Source: Falsiroseomonas oleicola (GTDB lineage: Bacteria > Pseudomonadota > Alphaproteobacteria > Acetobacterales > Acetobacteraceae). Taken from it: 64,000 bases of DNA. The translations under genes were made by a program, and so were the position numbers. The stretch covers positions 302,999 through 366,998 of the forward strand of contig NZ_JAERQM010000003.1 in NCBI RefSeq assembly GCF_019029495.1. Direction: 5' to 3'. The notes under the pieces are model-generated. The model was not told the DNA's origin and did no database searches. It saw nothing but the letters and a program-made list of their open reading frames with translations. Shown here piece by piece: positions 10,200 through 20,583 of this stretch (positions are counted from its first letter, which is position 1; each line of letters opens with the position of its first letter).

Positions 10200-10210
10200 G
10201 GTGTCGTCCT

Positions 10211-10792
10211 TCAGCGCGCGCCGATCAGGCTGTCCGTGGACCGGCCACGCCCCGGCTCCAGCAGCTTGTGGTAGAAATGCCCCGCGACCGTGCGGCCATC
10301 GACCCGCGCATAGGCGGGGTGGGTGCCCCAGCGCGTGTAGCCCAGCGCCTCGAACAGCGCGATGGCGCTTTCCTGGGTTTCCCGCACATCCAGGTTGAGC
10401 ACGCGCAGCCCGGTGCCGGCGGCATATTCCTCCACCCGGTGCACCAGCTTGCGCGCCAACCCATGGCCCCGCGCATAGGGGGCGATATAGGCGTGGGTGA
10501 GCTGCGCGGCGAAGGCCTGGGCCTCGTTGTTGCGGGGCGGGCGCAGAAGCTGGGCGCTGCCGACGACGATCCCGTCCAGCCGGGCGATGAACAGGGTGCG
10601 GTCCGGCACCAGCAGCACGCCGCGGAAATGCCGCGCCAGGGCGGCGCGGTCCTGGCTCTGCACCCAGCCGAAGCCGCCACCCTCGATGATCGCGGCATTG
10701 GTCGCCTCGCAGAGATCGGCGAGGTCATGCGGGTTCAGGGAGGTCACGACCTCCACCACCATCTCATGCGTGCCGGCGCGCAGGCTGCTCAT
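10211..10792 (-). CDS. GNAT family N-acetyltransferase
   Basis: This 193-residue protein has the GNAT fold, with the acetyl-CoA pyrophosphate loop seen as [22 protein letters not shown] (residues about 112-133, R/Q-x-x-G-x-G/A type) and a C-terminal [11 protein letters not shown] strand. The substrate is unknown. It overlaps the hisH stop by 4 bp (ATGA) and ends 11 bp before hisA, so it is co-transcribed with the histidine genes. No role in histidine synthesis is known for such proteins, so it may be a passenger in the operon or act on a metabolite. Confidence 0.88.
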   Translation of the reverse strand: MSSLRAGTHEMVVEVVTSLNPHDLADLCEATNAAIIEGGGFGWVQSQDRAALARHFRGVLLVPDRTLFIARLDGIVVGSAQLLRPPRNNEAQAFAAQLTHAYIAPYARGHGLARKLVHRVEEYAAGTGLRVLNLDVRETQESAIALFEALGYTRWGTHPAYARVDGRTVAGHFYHKLLEPGRGRSTDSLIGAR

Positions 10793-11442
10793 GGCTGCCA
10801 GGTCAGGAAGTTGGACAGGATGCGCAGCCCGACCAGGCTGCTTTTCTCCACATGGAACTGCGTGCCGGCCAGGTTGTCCCGCCCGACGATCGCCGCGACC
10901 GGGCCGCCGTAATCGGTGCTGGCCAGAAGCTGCGCCGGATCGCCGCCCGACAGGGCGTAGGAATGCACGAAATAGGCATGCGCGCCCGGGGCGATGCCGG
11001 CCAGCAGCGGATGCGCCGGCTGGTGCAGCGTCAGGCCATTCCAGCCCATCTGCGGCAGCGGCAAGGCGGCGCCGGCGGCATCGCGCGGGTCCATCGGCGC
11101 GATCTCCCCGGCGATCCAGCCGAGGCCTGGCGTCACGCCATGTTCCAGCCCGCGCTCCGCCATCAGCTGCATGCCGACGCAGATGCCGAGGAACGGTTTG
11201 CGTGCGCCAAGCACCGAATCCTCCAGCGCCGCGACCATGCCGGGCAGCGCATCCAGCCCGCGCCGGCAGGCGGCGAAGGCGCCCTGGCCGGGCAGCAGGA
11301 TGCGGTCGGCAGCGCGCACATCGGCCGCCTCGGTGGTGACGGTGATTTCGGCGGGGAGGCCGGATTCGGCCACCACCCGTTCCAGCGCCCGCTGGACGGA
11401 GGCGAGGTTGCCGGAGCCGGGATCGATGATGGCAATCTTCAT
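10789..11442 (-). CDS. hisH: HisH, imidazole glycerol phosphate synthase glutaminase subunit
   Basis: HisH hydrolyses glutamine and channels ammonia to HisF, which makes imidazole glycerol phosphate and AICAR. The class I glutaminase triad is visible: nucleophile C88 in GICVGMQ, H197 and E199 in FHVEKSS. The start MKIAIIDPGSGN matches the family; a longer in-frame extension upstream is only the antisense of the DUF2628 gene. It overlaps that gene by 4 bp and the GNAT gene by 4 bp. Its obligate partner hisF is not in this window. Confidence 0.96.
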   Translation of the reverse strand: MKIAIIDPGSGNLASVQRALERVVAESGLPAEITVTTEAADVRAADRILLPGQGAFAACRRGLDALPGMVAALEDSVLGARKPFLGICVGMQLMAERGLEHGVTPGLGWIAGEIAPMDPRDAAGAALPLPQMGWNGLTLHQPAHPLLAGIAPGAHAYFVHSYALSGGDPAQLLASTDYGGPVAAIVGRDNLAGTQFHVEKSSLVGLRILSNFLTWQP

Positions 11443-11837
11443 GGCGCGGTCCGCACCAGGTCCGGTCGCTGCTGCATCAGCCGGAACCAGGCGATCTCCC
11501 GATCCGGCGCCGCGACCACGGCGGCCATCGGCTGGCCGCGCCGCGCAAGGCGGGCGCGCAGCCGGTCCCGCGCCTCGAAACCGGCGAGGACATGCAAGGC
11601 GGGAATGACAACGCTGGCCCAGGCCTCCGGCAGCAGAAGCCCGGCGGCGATGACCAGCGCGAGCATCGCCAGCGCCTCCCACCACAAGCGGTTGGCGAGG
11701 AGCCAGATCGGCCCCAGCACGGCGGCCCAGAACGAAAAGCCTTCCTTGACCAGGACCGGCGGGCGCGACTTCGGCTCGGGCCAGCCCTCCGGCCCAGGCG
11801 GCGGGGGCGCTTCGGCGTGGACGGTGAAGAGCCTCAT
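11439..11837 (-). CDS. DUF2628 family small membrane protein
   Basis: This 132-residue protein of unknown function matches the DUF2628 pattern: an N-terminal RLFTVH strand, then KEGFSFWAAVLGPIWLLANRLWW leading into two hydrophobic segments (about residues 33-55 and 57-80), and a cytoplasmic arginine-rich tail. Such genes recur between hisB and hisH in alphaproteobacterial his operons, which supports the call but does not explain the function. It starts 1 bp after hisB ends, so it is translated from the same transcript. Confidence 0.85.
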   Translation of the reverse strand: MRLFTVHAEAPPPPGPEGWPEPKSRPPVLVKEGFSFWAAVLGPIWLLANRLWWEALAMLALVIAAGLLLPEAWASVVIPALHVLAGFEARDRLRARLARRGQPMAAVVAAPDREIAWFRLMQQRPDLVRTAP

Positions 11838-11838
11838 C

Positions 11839-12435
11839 TCAGCCCTCCAGGGAGCCCTTGGTGGATGGGATCACGCCCGCCGCGCGCGGGTCCGGCTCCA
11901 CCGCCATCCGCAGGGCGCGGGCGACGGCCTTGAAGCAGGCTTCTGCCACATGGTGTGCGTTGCTGCCGGCTTTCAACGTCACATGCAGGGTGATGCCGGC
12001 GTTGAAGGCGAAGGCGCGAAAGAATTCCTCGACCAGCTCGGTGTCGAAGGTTCCGATCTTGGGACGCTGGAAGGGTACGGACCAGGCCAGAAAGGGTCGC
12101 CCCGAAATGTCGATCGCGGCCTCGGCCAGGGCTTCGTCCATCGGCAGCAGGCACTGGCCGTAGCGCCGGATGCCGCGCTTGTCGCCCAGGGCCTGGCGCA
12201 GCGCCTGGCCGAGCACGATGCCCACATCCTCCACCGTGTGGTGGTCGTCGATATGCAGGTCGCCCTTGGCCGCCACCGTCAGGTCCAGCAGCCCGTGCCG
12301 CGCGAGGGCGGTCAGCATGTGGTCGAAGAAGCCGACCCCGGTCGCGACATCGGCGCTGCCGCGGCCATCCAGGTCCAGCGTCAGGCGGATGTCGGTTTCC
12401 GAGGTGGCGCGGGCGAGGGTGGCTTGGCGCGTCAT
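11839..12435 (-). CDS. hisB: HisB, imidazoleglycerol-phosphate dehydratase
   Basis: HisB dehydrates imidazole glycerol phosphate in the sixth committed stage of histidine synthesis, using a Mn-binding twin His-rich repeat. The 198-residue protein carries GVGFFDHML and [18 protein letters not shown] in the first half and the matching [13 protein letters not shown] in the second half. It is the monofunctional dehydratase without a phosphatase domain. The ATG was set from [11 protein letters not shown], which matches the family start. It is the first gene of the his operon here and divergent from hslV, with 127 bp between them holding both promoters. Confidence 0.96.
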   Translation of the reverse strand: MTRQATLARATSETDIRLTLDLDGRGSADVATGVGFFDHMLTALARHGLLDLTVAAKGDLHIDDHHTVEDVGIVLGQALRQALGDKRGIRRYGQCLLPMDEALAEAAIDISGRPFLAWSVPFQRPKIGTFDTELVEEFFRAFAFNAGITLHVTLKAGSNAHHVAEACFKAVARALRMAVEPDPRAAGVIPSTKGSLEG

Positions 12436-12562
12436 GGGCGTTGCACTACCCGATAGGGCGCGCCGGGTCCACGTCTTCGGCGGTGGCTGCCAGGGCAGGG
12501 ATGCAACAGGCGCTGGTCGCCCCCCGCTTGCCGCGGGCCACGCCCCGCGCCATCTGGGCGTG

Positions 12563-13141
12563 ATGCACGCGACACACGCACCCCCCTCCTCCAGCCACGA
12601 CCCCCTCGGCTGGCACGGCACCACCATCCTCTGCGTCCGCAAGGACGGGCATGTGGCCATGGCCGGCGACGGCCAGGTCTCGCTCGGCCAGACCGTGGTC
12701 AAGGGCAATGCCCGCAAGGTCCGCCGTATCGCCCAGGGCAAGGTCCTGGCCGGCTTCGCCGGCGCCACGGCGGATGCCTTCACCCTGCTCGAACGGCTCG
12801 AAGCCAAGCTGGAGCGCTTCCCGGACCAGCTGGAGCGCGCCTGCGTCGAGCTCGCCAAGGACTGGCGCACGGACCGCTACCTGCGGCGGCTGGAGGCGCT
12901 GCTGGCGGTGGCCGACGGCAAGCGCAGCCTGCTGCTGACCGGCCAGGGCGATGTGCTGGAGCCGGAGGACGCCGTCATCGGCATCGGCTCCGGCGGCAAT
13001 TTCGCCCTCGCCGCGGCGCGTGCGCTGCTGCCGGTGGATGGGCTCTCGGCCGAGGAGATCGCGCGGCGGTCCATGGCGATCGCCGCCGGCATCTGTGTCT
13101 ATACCAACGGCAATATCGTCATGGAGACCATCCAGTCGTGA
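12563..13141 (+). CDS. hslV: HslV (ClpQ) protease subunit
   Basis: HslV is the N-terminal-threonine peptidase core of the HslUV ATP-dependent protease. The 192-residue precursor has a 19-residue propeptide, and the predicted catalytic threonine is T20 in [12 protein letters not shown]. The [13 protein letters not shown] segment is also typical. The chosen ATG is the only one giving a short propeptide. The stop overlaps the hslU start (GTGA), so the two subunits are translationally coupled. Heat-shock control is expected for the family, but I could not find a convincing sigma-32 promoter. Confidence 0.96.
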   Translation: MHATHAPPSSSHDPLGWHGTTILCVRKDGHVAMAGDGQVSLGQTVVKGNARKVRRIAQGKVLAGFAGATADAFTLLERLEAKLERFPDQLERACVELAKDWRTDRYLRRLEALLAVADGKRSLLLTGQGDVLEPEDAVIGIGSGGNFALAAARALLPVDGLSAEEIARRSMAIAAGICVYTNGNIVMETIQS

Positions 13142-14454
13142 CCGAGACCGTCAATCTCTCCCCGCGGGAAATCGTCTCGGAGCTGGACCGCCACATCGTC
13201 GGCCAGAACGACGCCAAGCGCGCCGTGGCCATCGCGCTGCGCAACCGCTGGCGCCGCCAGCAGCTTCCCGCTGGCCTGCGGGAAGAGGTGGTGCCGAAGA
13301 ACATCCTGATGATCGGCCCGACCGGCTGCGGCAAGACGGAGATCGCCCGTCGCCTGGCGCGCCTGGCCAATGCGCCCTTCCTGAAGGTGGAGGCCACGAA
13401 GTTCACCGAGGTCGGCTATGTCGGCCGCGACGTCGAAAGCATTATCCGGGATCTGATCGAGGTCAGCATCACCCAGACCCGCGACCAGTCCCGCAAGGCC
13501 GTGCAGGCGAAGGCGGAGCTCGCCGCCGAGGAACGGCTGGTGACCGCGCTGGTGGGCGAAGGTGCCGCCGGCGAAACCCGCCAGAAATTCCGCCGCATGC
13601 TGCGCGAGGAAACGCTGGAGACCCGCGAGATCGAGGTGCAGGTGGCCGAGCAGCCCGCCGCCATCGGCATGATGGACATGCCCGGCATGCCCCCGCAGAT
13701 GGGCAACATGCAGGAAATGCTGGGCAAGATGTTCGGCGGGCGGACGAAGCCGCGCAAGATGCAGGTGGCGGAGGCGCGCCAGCACCTGATCAAGGACGAG
13801 GCCGACAAGCTGCTGGACCAGGAGGCGCTGAACCGCGAGGCGATCTCCAACGCCGAGAACAACGGCATCGTCTTCATCGACGAGATCGACAAGGTCTGTG
13901 CCCGCACCGGCGAGGGCGGCGTGCGCGGCGGCGACGTGTCCCGCGAGGGCGTGCAGCGCGACCTGCTGCCGCTGATCGAGGGCACCACCGTCACCACCAA
14001 GCATGGCCCGGTGAAGACCGACCACATCCTGTTCATCACCTCCGGCGCCTTCCACCAGGCGAAGCCTTCTGACCTGCTGCCCGAGCTGCAGGGCCGCCTG
14101 CCGATCCGCGTGGAATTGTCGGCCCTGACGCGGGAGGACTTCCGGCGGATCCTGACGGAGCCGGAGCATTCGCTGGTGAAGCAGTATATCGCGCTGCTGG
14201 GGACGGAGGGCGTCACGCTCGACATCACCGAGGGTGCGACGGATGCCATCGCGGACCTCGCCGCCGAGATCAACGCGACGGTCGAAAACATCGGCGCGCG
14301 GCGGCTGGCCACGGTGATGGAGCGGCTGCTGGACGAGATCTCCTTCACCGCCTCCGACCGGGGTGGGGAGAGCATCTCGGTGGATGCGGAGCTGGTCCGG
14401 ACCCGCGTGGCGCCGCTGGCGGGGAATGCGGATCTGTCGAAGTTCATCCTGTAG
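13138..14454 (+). CDS. hslU: HslU (ClpY) ATPase subunit
   Basis: HslU is the AAA+ unfoldase that feeds proteins to HslV. The 438-residue protein has Walker A GPTGCGKT at residues 60-67, Walker B in [10 protein letters not shown] near 244-253, the Met/Gln-rich I-domain in the middle, and sensor 1 FITSGAFH. The C-terminal tail DLSKFIL is the piece that inserts into HslV to activate it. It starts with GTG, overlapping the hslV stop by 4 bp. Confidence 0.97.
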   Translation: MTETVNLSPREIVSELDRHIVGQNDAKRAVAIALRNRWRRQQLPAGLREEVVPKNILMIGPTGCGKTEIARRLARLANAPFLKVEATKFTEVGYVGRDVESIIRDLIEVSITQTRDQSRKAVQAKAELAAEERLVTALVGEGAAGETRQKFRRMLREETLETREIEVQVAEQPAAIGMMDMPGMPPQMGNMQEMLGKMFGGRTKPRKMQVAEARQHLIKDEADKLLDQEALNREAISNAENNGIVFIDEIDKVCARTGEGGVRGGDVSREGVQRDLLPLIEGTTVTTKHGPVKTDHILFITSGAFHQAKPSDLLPELQGRLPIRVELSALTREDFRRILTEPEHSLVKQYIALLGTEGVTLDITEGATDAIADLAAEINATVENIGARRLATVMERLLDEISFTASDRGGESISVDAELVRTRVAPLAGNADLSKFIL

Positions 14455-14472
14455 GGCAAAATGCAATAAGGG

Positions 14473-14513
14473 TTGGACGTTAGGGAAGCTAACAGTTATA
14501 ACTTCTGTTGACA
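14473..14513 (+). promoter_or_regulatory. Promoter and nested palindromic operator of the AbrB-Doc module
   Basis: A good promoter can be read as TTGGAC, 18-bp spacer, TATAAC. The -10 lies inside the perfect palindrome GTTATAAC (14495-14502), itself nested in the inverted repeat AACAG/CTGTT (14491-14509). This fits autoregulation by the AbrB-type antitoxin. A second TTGACA at 14508-14513 has only a weak matching -10. Confidence 0.55.
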
Positions 14514-14546
14514 CGCCGGTCGTTCCGGCGGACGATGGAGGCATGC

Positions 14547-14771
14547 ATGGCAACCCTCAAGCTGCGGGCGATCGGCAATTCGGTTGGCGTCGTCCTGCCG
14601 AAGGACGTGCTCTCGAAGCTCGACCTTCGGGAGGGCGACACGCTGCACATGGTGGACAGCCCGGACGGCATTCGCCTGAAGCGTGCCGACCCGGAATTCG
14701 AACGACAGATGGAAGAAGCCCGCGCGGTGATGCGCCGCCGGCGCGCGGTCCTGCGCGAACTCGCCAAGTGA
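14547..14771 (+). CDS. AbrB/MazE-type (SpoVT-AbrB) antitoxin
   Basis: This 74-residue protein is almost entirely a swapped-hairpin AbrB DNA-binding domain: LKLRAIGNSVGVVLPKDVL at residues 4-22, then a second strand pair to about residue 45, and a charged C-terminal helix that would wrap the toxin. It is expected to neutralise the downstream Doc-like toxin and repress its own promoter. The second of two overlapping ATGs was chosen because it starts the conserved MATLKLRAIGNS. The toxin gene begins 13 bp downstream. Confidence 0.88.
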   Translation: MATLKLRAIGNSVGVVLPKDVLSKLDLREGDTLHMVDSPDGIRLKRADPEFERQMEEARAVMRRRRAVLRELAK

Positions 14772-14784
14772 TGGGGGCCAGGTG

Positions 14785-15174
14785 ATGGCGGAGATCACCT
14801 GGATCACCATCGATGTGGCGCTGGCGATCCACGAGGAACAGATTTCCGAACATGGCGGTGGCGAAGGCCTGCGGGATCGCGGGCTGCTTGAAAGCGCGTT
14901 GGCGCGGCCGTTGAACCTGGCCGCCTATGAAGCCGCGGACCTTCCCGCCCTGGCCGCGGCGCTGGGTTGCGGCATCGCGCGCAACCATCCCTTCATCGAT
15001 GGCAACAAGCGCACGGCGTTCGTGGCGGTCGAGACCTTCCTCGGGTTGAACGGCTTCGACCTGACCGCCGACGATGCAAACTGCGTCCTCACCATGTTGT
15101 CAGTCGCAACTGGCGAAATGTCCGAGGGTGACTTCGCAATTTGGCTACGCGCCCATACCGAACCGCGCGCCTGA
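14785..15174 (+). CDS. Death-on-curing (Doc/Fic) family toxin
   Basis: Doc toxins are Fic-fold kinases that phosphorylate EF-Tu and stop translation. The 129-residue protein has the complete Fic signature HPFIDGNKRTA at residues 68-78, with all catalytic positions of HxFx(D/N)GNKR present, plus the Doc-type N-terminus (AIHEEQISEHGG...LRDRGLLESAL). It is paired with an AbrB-type antitoxin rather than Phd. The start is ATG with GGGGGCCAGG upstream; a GTG one codon earlier is also possible. The toxin looks intact, so the module is probably active. Confidence 0.9.
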   Translation: MAEITWITIDVALAIHEEQISEHGGGEGLRDRGLLESALARPLNLAAYEAADLPALAAALGCGIARNHPFIDGNKRTAFVAVETFLGLNGFDLTADDANCVLTMLSVATGEMSEGDFAIWLRAHTEPRA

Positions 15175-15191
15175 CACCCCATATCCCCTCC

Positions 15192-16013
15192 ATGTCCATC
15201 ACCCTCGCTCCCCCGCCCCCGGATATCCTGCCCGCCGAGGCCCGTGCCGAGCTGGCGCGCGCCGTGGCGAAGCTGGAGGATGTGTCCCTCGCCGCGCGCT
15301 TCTCGGCCGCCCTCGGCACGCCGATCGAGGCGCTGAAGAACCGGCTGCCTGGCGCGGCGCAATCGATGCTGGACGGCGCGGTGAAGCGCGCCTTGTCCTC
15401 CGCCATGCAGGCGGCGCTGCGGGCGCAACCCTCGGCCAATCCCACGCCGCTGCCGGCGGCCTGGTTCCACCGGGGCCTGGCGGCGGCGGCCGGCGCGGCG
15501 GGTGGCGCCTTCGGCCTGCCGGGGACGCTGGTGGAACTGCCGGTCTCCACCACCCTGCTGCTGCGCCAGATCGCCGCGGTGGCGGAAGCCAATGGCGAAA
15601 CGCTCGGCGACCCGCTGATCGCCGCCGAATGCCTGAAGGTTTTCGCCCTCGGCGGGCGGGACAGCCGGGATGACGCCGCCGAATCCGGCTATTTCGCCGT
15701 GCGCCTGGCCTTGGCGGAGGCGCTGAAGGGCGCTGTCGGCAAAGGCATGGCCGGGGCCTTGCTGCCGGGTTTCCTCGGCACCATCGCCGCGCGCTTCGGC
15801 GGGCCGGTGGCGCTGAAGCTCTCGGCCCAGGCGGCGCCGGTGATCGGCGCGGCGGCCGGCGCCGCGGTGAATATCGCCTTCCTCGAGCATTTCCGCGGCA
15901 TCGCGGAAGGCCACTTCACTGTCCGACGGCTGGAACGCCTGCATGGCAAGGTGGCGGTGAAGGCAGCCTATCAGGAGATCGAGACCGAGCGGGACGCCCG
16001 CTTCCTCGGCTGA
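15192..16013 (+). CDS. EcsC family protein
   Basis: This 273-residue protein matches the EcsC family, named for a Bacillus gene next to an ABC transporter and of unknown biochemical role. Diagnostic are the glycine-rich hydrophobic stretch AAAGAAGGAFGLPGTLVELP (residues about 97-116), then TTLLLRQIAAVAEANGE, the CLKVFALGG motif near 151-159, and a second hydrophobic glycine/alanine segment around 195-235. It is probably membrane-associated. The ATG used here gives MSITLAPPP; an in-frame ATG 51 bp upstream would overlap doc. It follows doc by 17 bp but is unlikely to be part of the toxin module. Confidence 0.88.
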   Translation: MSITLAPPPPDILPAEARAELARAVAKLEDVSLAARFSAALGTPIEALKNRLPGAAQSMLDGAVKRALSSAMQAALRAQPSANPTPLPAAWFHRGLAAAAGAAGGAFGLPGTLVELPVSTTLLLRQIAAVAEANGETLGDPLIAAECLKVFALGGRDSRDDAAESGYFAVRLALAEALKGAVGKGMAGALLPGFLGTIAARFGGPVALKLSAQAAPVIGAAAGAAVNIAFLEHFRGIAEGHFTVRRLERLHGKVAVKAAYQEIETERDARFLG

Positions 16014-16029
16014 TGAACGCCCCGCGGCA

Positions 16030-16731
16030 TCACGCCTCCTTGTAGCGATATCCCAGCCCGTACAGCGTCTCGATCTGCTGGAAGTCGTCGTCCACCTGGC
16101 GGAACTTCTTGCGCACGCGCTTCACATGGCTGTCGATGGTGCGGTCATCGACATAGATGTTCTCGCCATAGGCGCCGTCGATCAACTGATCGCGGTTCTT
16201 CACCATGCCGGGCCGCACGGCCAGCGCCTTCACCAGCAGGAATTCGGTGACCGTCAACTGCACCTGCTTTCCCTTCCACATGCAGGTGTGCTTCGTCTCG
16301 TCCAGCATCAGATCGCCGCGGGCGATGATGCCGCCGGCGGGGGTGCCGCTGCCCTCGGCGCGGCCGGCTTCATTGCGGCGCAGCAAGGCGCGGATGCGTT
16401 CCAGCAGCAGGCGCTGGCTGAAGGGCTTGGTGATGTAGTCATCGGCGCCGAGCCGCAGACCCATCAGCTCATCCAGCTCGTCATCCTTGCTGGTCAGGAA
16501 GATCACCGGCATGGCGCTGCGCTGGCGCAGCCTCTGCAGCAGCTCCATCCCATCCATGCGCGGCATCTTCACATCGAGCACCGCGAGGTCCGCCGGCCGG
16601 GCCATCAACCCCTGCAGGGCGCTTTCCCCGTCGGTATAGGTGCGCACGATGAAGCCTTCCTGCTCCAGGGTCATGGAGACGCTGGTCAGGATGTTGCGGT
16701 CGTCATCCACCAGGGCGATGGTGTGCGGCAC
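16030..16731 (-). CDS. chvI: ChvI-like OmpR-family response regulator
   Basis: This is a two-component response regulator. The receiver domain has the acidic pair in LVDDDRN, the phospho-acceptor aspartate in [13 protein letters not shown], the T/S switch in FLTSKDDE and the conserved lysine in [11 protein letters not shown] winged-helix domain ([16 protein letters not shown]... [15 protein letters not shown]) follows. The wording closely matches ChvI, the acid/envelope-stress regulator of alphaproteobacteria. GTG at 16731 was chosen because GAGGAG lies at the right distance upstream; an ATG 63 bp further up is possible. The usual histidine kinase ChvG is not adjacent. Divergent from the HugZ-like gene, with pckA next, echoing the common chvI-pckA neighbourhood. 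Confidence 0.88.
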   Translation of the reverse strand: MPHTIALVDDDRNILTSVSMTLEQEGFIVRTYTDGESALQGLMARPADLAVLDVKMPRMDGMELLQRLRQRSAMPVIFLTSKDDELDELMGLRLGADDYITKPFSQRLLLERIRALLRRNEAGRAEGSGTPAGGIIARGDLMLDETKHTCMWKGKQVQLTVTEFLLVKALAVRPGMVKNRDQLIDGAYGENIYVDDRTIDSHVKRVRKKFRQVDDDFQQIETLYGLGYRYKEA

Positions 16732-16825
16732 AGTTCGGGACTCCTCGGGCGGCTGTATGGGCGCCTTCGTCACTGTAACGGGTAATTGTGGCAAAGCCGG
16801 GTCAGCATGGGAGGTGGTGACGAGG

Positions 16826-17542
16826 ATGGCGGATATCGATCACGGATTTGCCGCCCGCAAGCTGTTGCGCGGCGCCGCTTCCGCCACCCTGGCCACGGTG
16901 ACGGAGGGCCAGCCCTTCGCCAGCCTGGTGACCCATGCGGTGCTGCCGGACCTGACCATCCTGCTGCTGCTCTCCGACCTGTCCGAACACACCCGCCACC
17001 TGAAGGCGGAGCCACGCTGCGCCCTGCTGGTGCAGGGCCTGGCGGAGGAGGCCAATCCCCAGACCGCGCCCCGCCTCAGCGTGACCGGCCTGGCGGAGCT
17101 GGCGCCGGACGGGCTCAAGCCGCGCTTCCTGGCGCGCCACCCCTATGCCGCGCTCTATGCCGATTTCGGCGACTTCCACCTGTGGCGGATCCGCCCCGCC
17201 GCCGGGCTGCTGGTGGCGGGATTCGCCCGCGCCACGCGGTTGCGGCAGGCCGAGTTGCGGCCCGATCCGGCCGCCGTGACGGCGCTGGCACAGGCCGAGG
17301 CAGGAATTCTCGATCATGTGAACAGCGACCATGCGGATGCACTGGCTGCCATCGCCACCGGTCTTCTGGGCCGCCCAGCCGGCGATTGGCGCATGACGGG
17401 CGTCGATCCGGATGGTTGTGACCTCGCCGCGGGCGATTGCACCGCCTATCTGCCCTGGCCCGCGCCAGTTTCCGACTCCGCCGGGGTGCGCATGGGGCTG
17501 GTCCAGGCGACGCGGGAGGGTCGCGCGCGGCTGGCGGCATAA
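16826..17542 (+). CDS. HugZ-family protein (split-barrel plus DUF2470)
   Basis: This 238-residue protein has an N-terminal FMN-binding split-barrel (pyridoxamine oxidase-like) domain, about residues 10-150, and a C-terminal DUF2470 domain containing [17 protein letters not shown]. That layout is shared with HugZ heme oxygenases, which degrade heme for iron, and with related proteins of unknown activity. Heme degradation is therefore plausible but unproven. The ATG gives MADIDHGF; a GTG three codons upstream is better spaced from GGGAGG and may be the true start. It is divergent from chvI and 128 bp upstream of pckA. Confidence 0.82.
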   Translation: MADIDHGFAARKLLRGAASATLATVTEGQPFASLVTHAVLPDLTILLLLSDLSEHTRHLKAEPRCALLVQGLAEEANPQTAPRLSVTGLAELAPDGLKPRFLARHPYAALYADFGDFHLWRIRPAAGLLVAGFARATRLRQAELRPDPAAVTALAQAEAGILDHVNSDHADALAAIATGLLGRPAGDWRMTGVDPDGCDLAAGDCTAYLPWPAPVSDSAGVRMGLVQATREGRARLAA

Positions 17543-17670
17543 AGTAACCAAGCGGTTCGCATTGATTGTGACAGCTTACCCGCCCTAATTTGGCCGCGCT
17601 GGGCGCCCAGATGGGACGCGCGGTGCGGCTGGCGCGTTCGGTGCCCGCTGCGCCCTTTTGGAGGCTTGCG

Positions 17671-19266
<1,596 letters not shown>

Positions 19267-19279
19267 AAGCCTGGAAAGA

Positions 19280-19314
19280 CATATCAACGGTCGATGGAAT
19301 CGACCGTTGATATG
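19280..19314. terminator. Terminator hairpin after pckA
   Basis: A perfect 16-bp stem (CATATCAACGGTCGAT and its complement) closes on a 3-nt loop GGA, starting 14 bp after the pckA stop. The stem is unusually AT-rich for this genome. The convergent oxygenase gene ends at 19337, so it can work in both directions. Confidence 0.75.
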
Positions 19315-19336
19315 ACATGGGGCAGACCGGCCCGGA

Positions 19337-20500
19337 TCAGTCCGGCCGGTCCGTCTCCGCATGCAGCTTGGCGGGAAGGCGGTAGCTGATGGGCCCCTTG
19401 TCGTCGTAGGACATGCCCAGCATGTGGCTGTATTGCTCGGCACGTCGGCGGCCTTCCCGCCCTGGCACCCACTTCCGCATCAGCCGATCCGTGCGGGCAC
19501 GGAGCCGGAAGAAGGGCAGCACCCCGAAGGTCGAGAGCTTCGGGAAATTGAGCTGGTCCGAGATCTCATCGCCGAGCAGGGCACGCGAGACGCGATAGAC
19601 GTATTGCGCCAGCTTGCGCCGCTTGTCGGGGTCCGTGATCCCGGCGACGAGGGCGGCCGAGTTGATCAGGCCATTGGCCACCAGGATCGCCTCCATCGTC
19701 GGCGGCGGCTCGCACATCCGCCCGATCCGGACGAGGCGCTGCGCGTCCTCGGCGGTCACCGCCTGCATCTCCAGCGGCACGCCCATCAGATGGCCGGAAT
19801 AGCGCCAGGTGTGCATGAAGCTGTCGACCTCCTCCTGCGTCATCCGCAGGCCAAGCTGCTTGCCGCGCATCAGCAACTGGCCGGAGAAGGCGGAGGCGGC
19901 GAAGGCGATGTGGGACCCGCTGAGCGGCACGCCCCAGGCGGCCTTGTCCCATTCCTCCGAGCGGTTCAGCATCTGGCGCACCCGCGCATGGATCATCCGG
20001 ATGCGGACGGAAAGCCTCCAGCCCTCCGCCTGCCGGTCCAGCCCGCCCGGCATGAAGATCTCGACCAGGTGGCGGTTGTTCTGGTGCATGCGCGACACGC
20101 CCGTATCCGTCACCCGCCCGGTGATGGCGAAGGACTTGCTGATCATCGTAGCGAAGCCCTCGACCAGCACAGCCCCGACGAAGGCGCCGAGCAGCAGTTC
20201 CAGATTGGCGTGGAAGGCATGGCTGCCGGCACGCGTGGCCTCCGGATCGTACCAGTCCGGCACGCGCTCGATCTCCGCGAACAGGGCGCGCATCGGCTCC
20301 GGCGCATCGGCCAGGGCGGCGCCGCCCTCCTCGATGCCCCGCTGGATCCAGAGTTTTTCCTCACCGGGCTTGAGCGAGGCCAGGGCGGCATCGGCCAGCG
20401 GATCGCCCTCGGTGATGAAGCGGAGGTAGGTTTCCGCCATCTGCGGATCGTGCTTGCGTGCCTCGGCGAAGCCGGCGGCGTAGTCTGTTGGGATGAGCAT
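19337..20500 (-). CDS. Oxygenase MpaB-family protein (DUF2236)
   Basis: This 387-residue protein resembles the MpaB/latex-clearing-protein superfamily of b-type heme oxygenases. Supporting stretches are the GSHAFHANLELLLGAFVGA helix, FAITGRVTDTGVSRMHQNNRH around residues 123-143, and the RIRMIHARVRQML helix near 165-177, positions where these proteins carry conserved arginine and histidine residues around heme. The substrate is unknown. There is no obvious secretion signal. It is divergent from an SDR with 83 bp between them, so the two may be co-regulated. Confidence 0.75.
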   Translation of the reverse strand: MLIPTDYAAGFAEARKHDPQMAETYLRFITEGDPLADAALASLKPGEEKLWIQRGIEEGGAALADAPEPMRALFAEIERVPDWYDPEATRAGSHAFHANLELLLGAFVGAVLVEGFATMISKSFAITGRVTDTGVSRMHQNNRHLVEIFMPGGLDRQAEGWRLSVRIRMIHARVRQMLNRSEEWDKAAWGVPLSGSHIAFAASAFSGQLLMRGKQLGLRMTQEEVDSFMHTWRYSGHLMGVPLEMQAVTAEDAQRLVRIGRMCEPPPTMEAILVANGLINSAALVAGITDPDKRRKLAQYVYRVSRALLGDEISDQLNFPKLSTFGVLPFFRLRARTDRLMRKWVPGREGRRRAEQYSHMLGMSYDDKGPISYRLPAKLHAETDRPD

Positions 20501-20583
20501 GGCCGTCGGTATCCTTCCATCATCAGCCTTCGCAAGCGGCCGACCGGTTGCAATCTAAACGAAAATCAATGGGGAAAACGCAC

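Noticed and set aside
12500..12562. Sigma-32-like promoter before hslV (CTTG then CGCCAT)
   Set aside because: The second half matches poorly and the inferred start site would leave almost no leader before the ATG.
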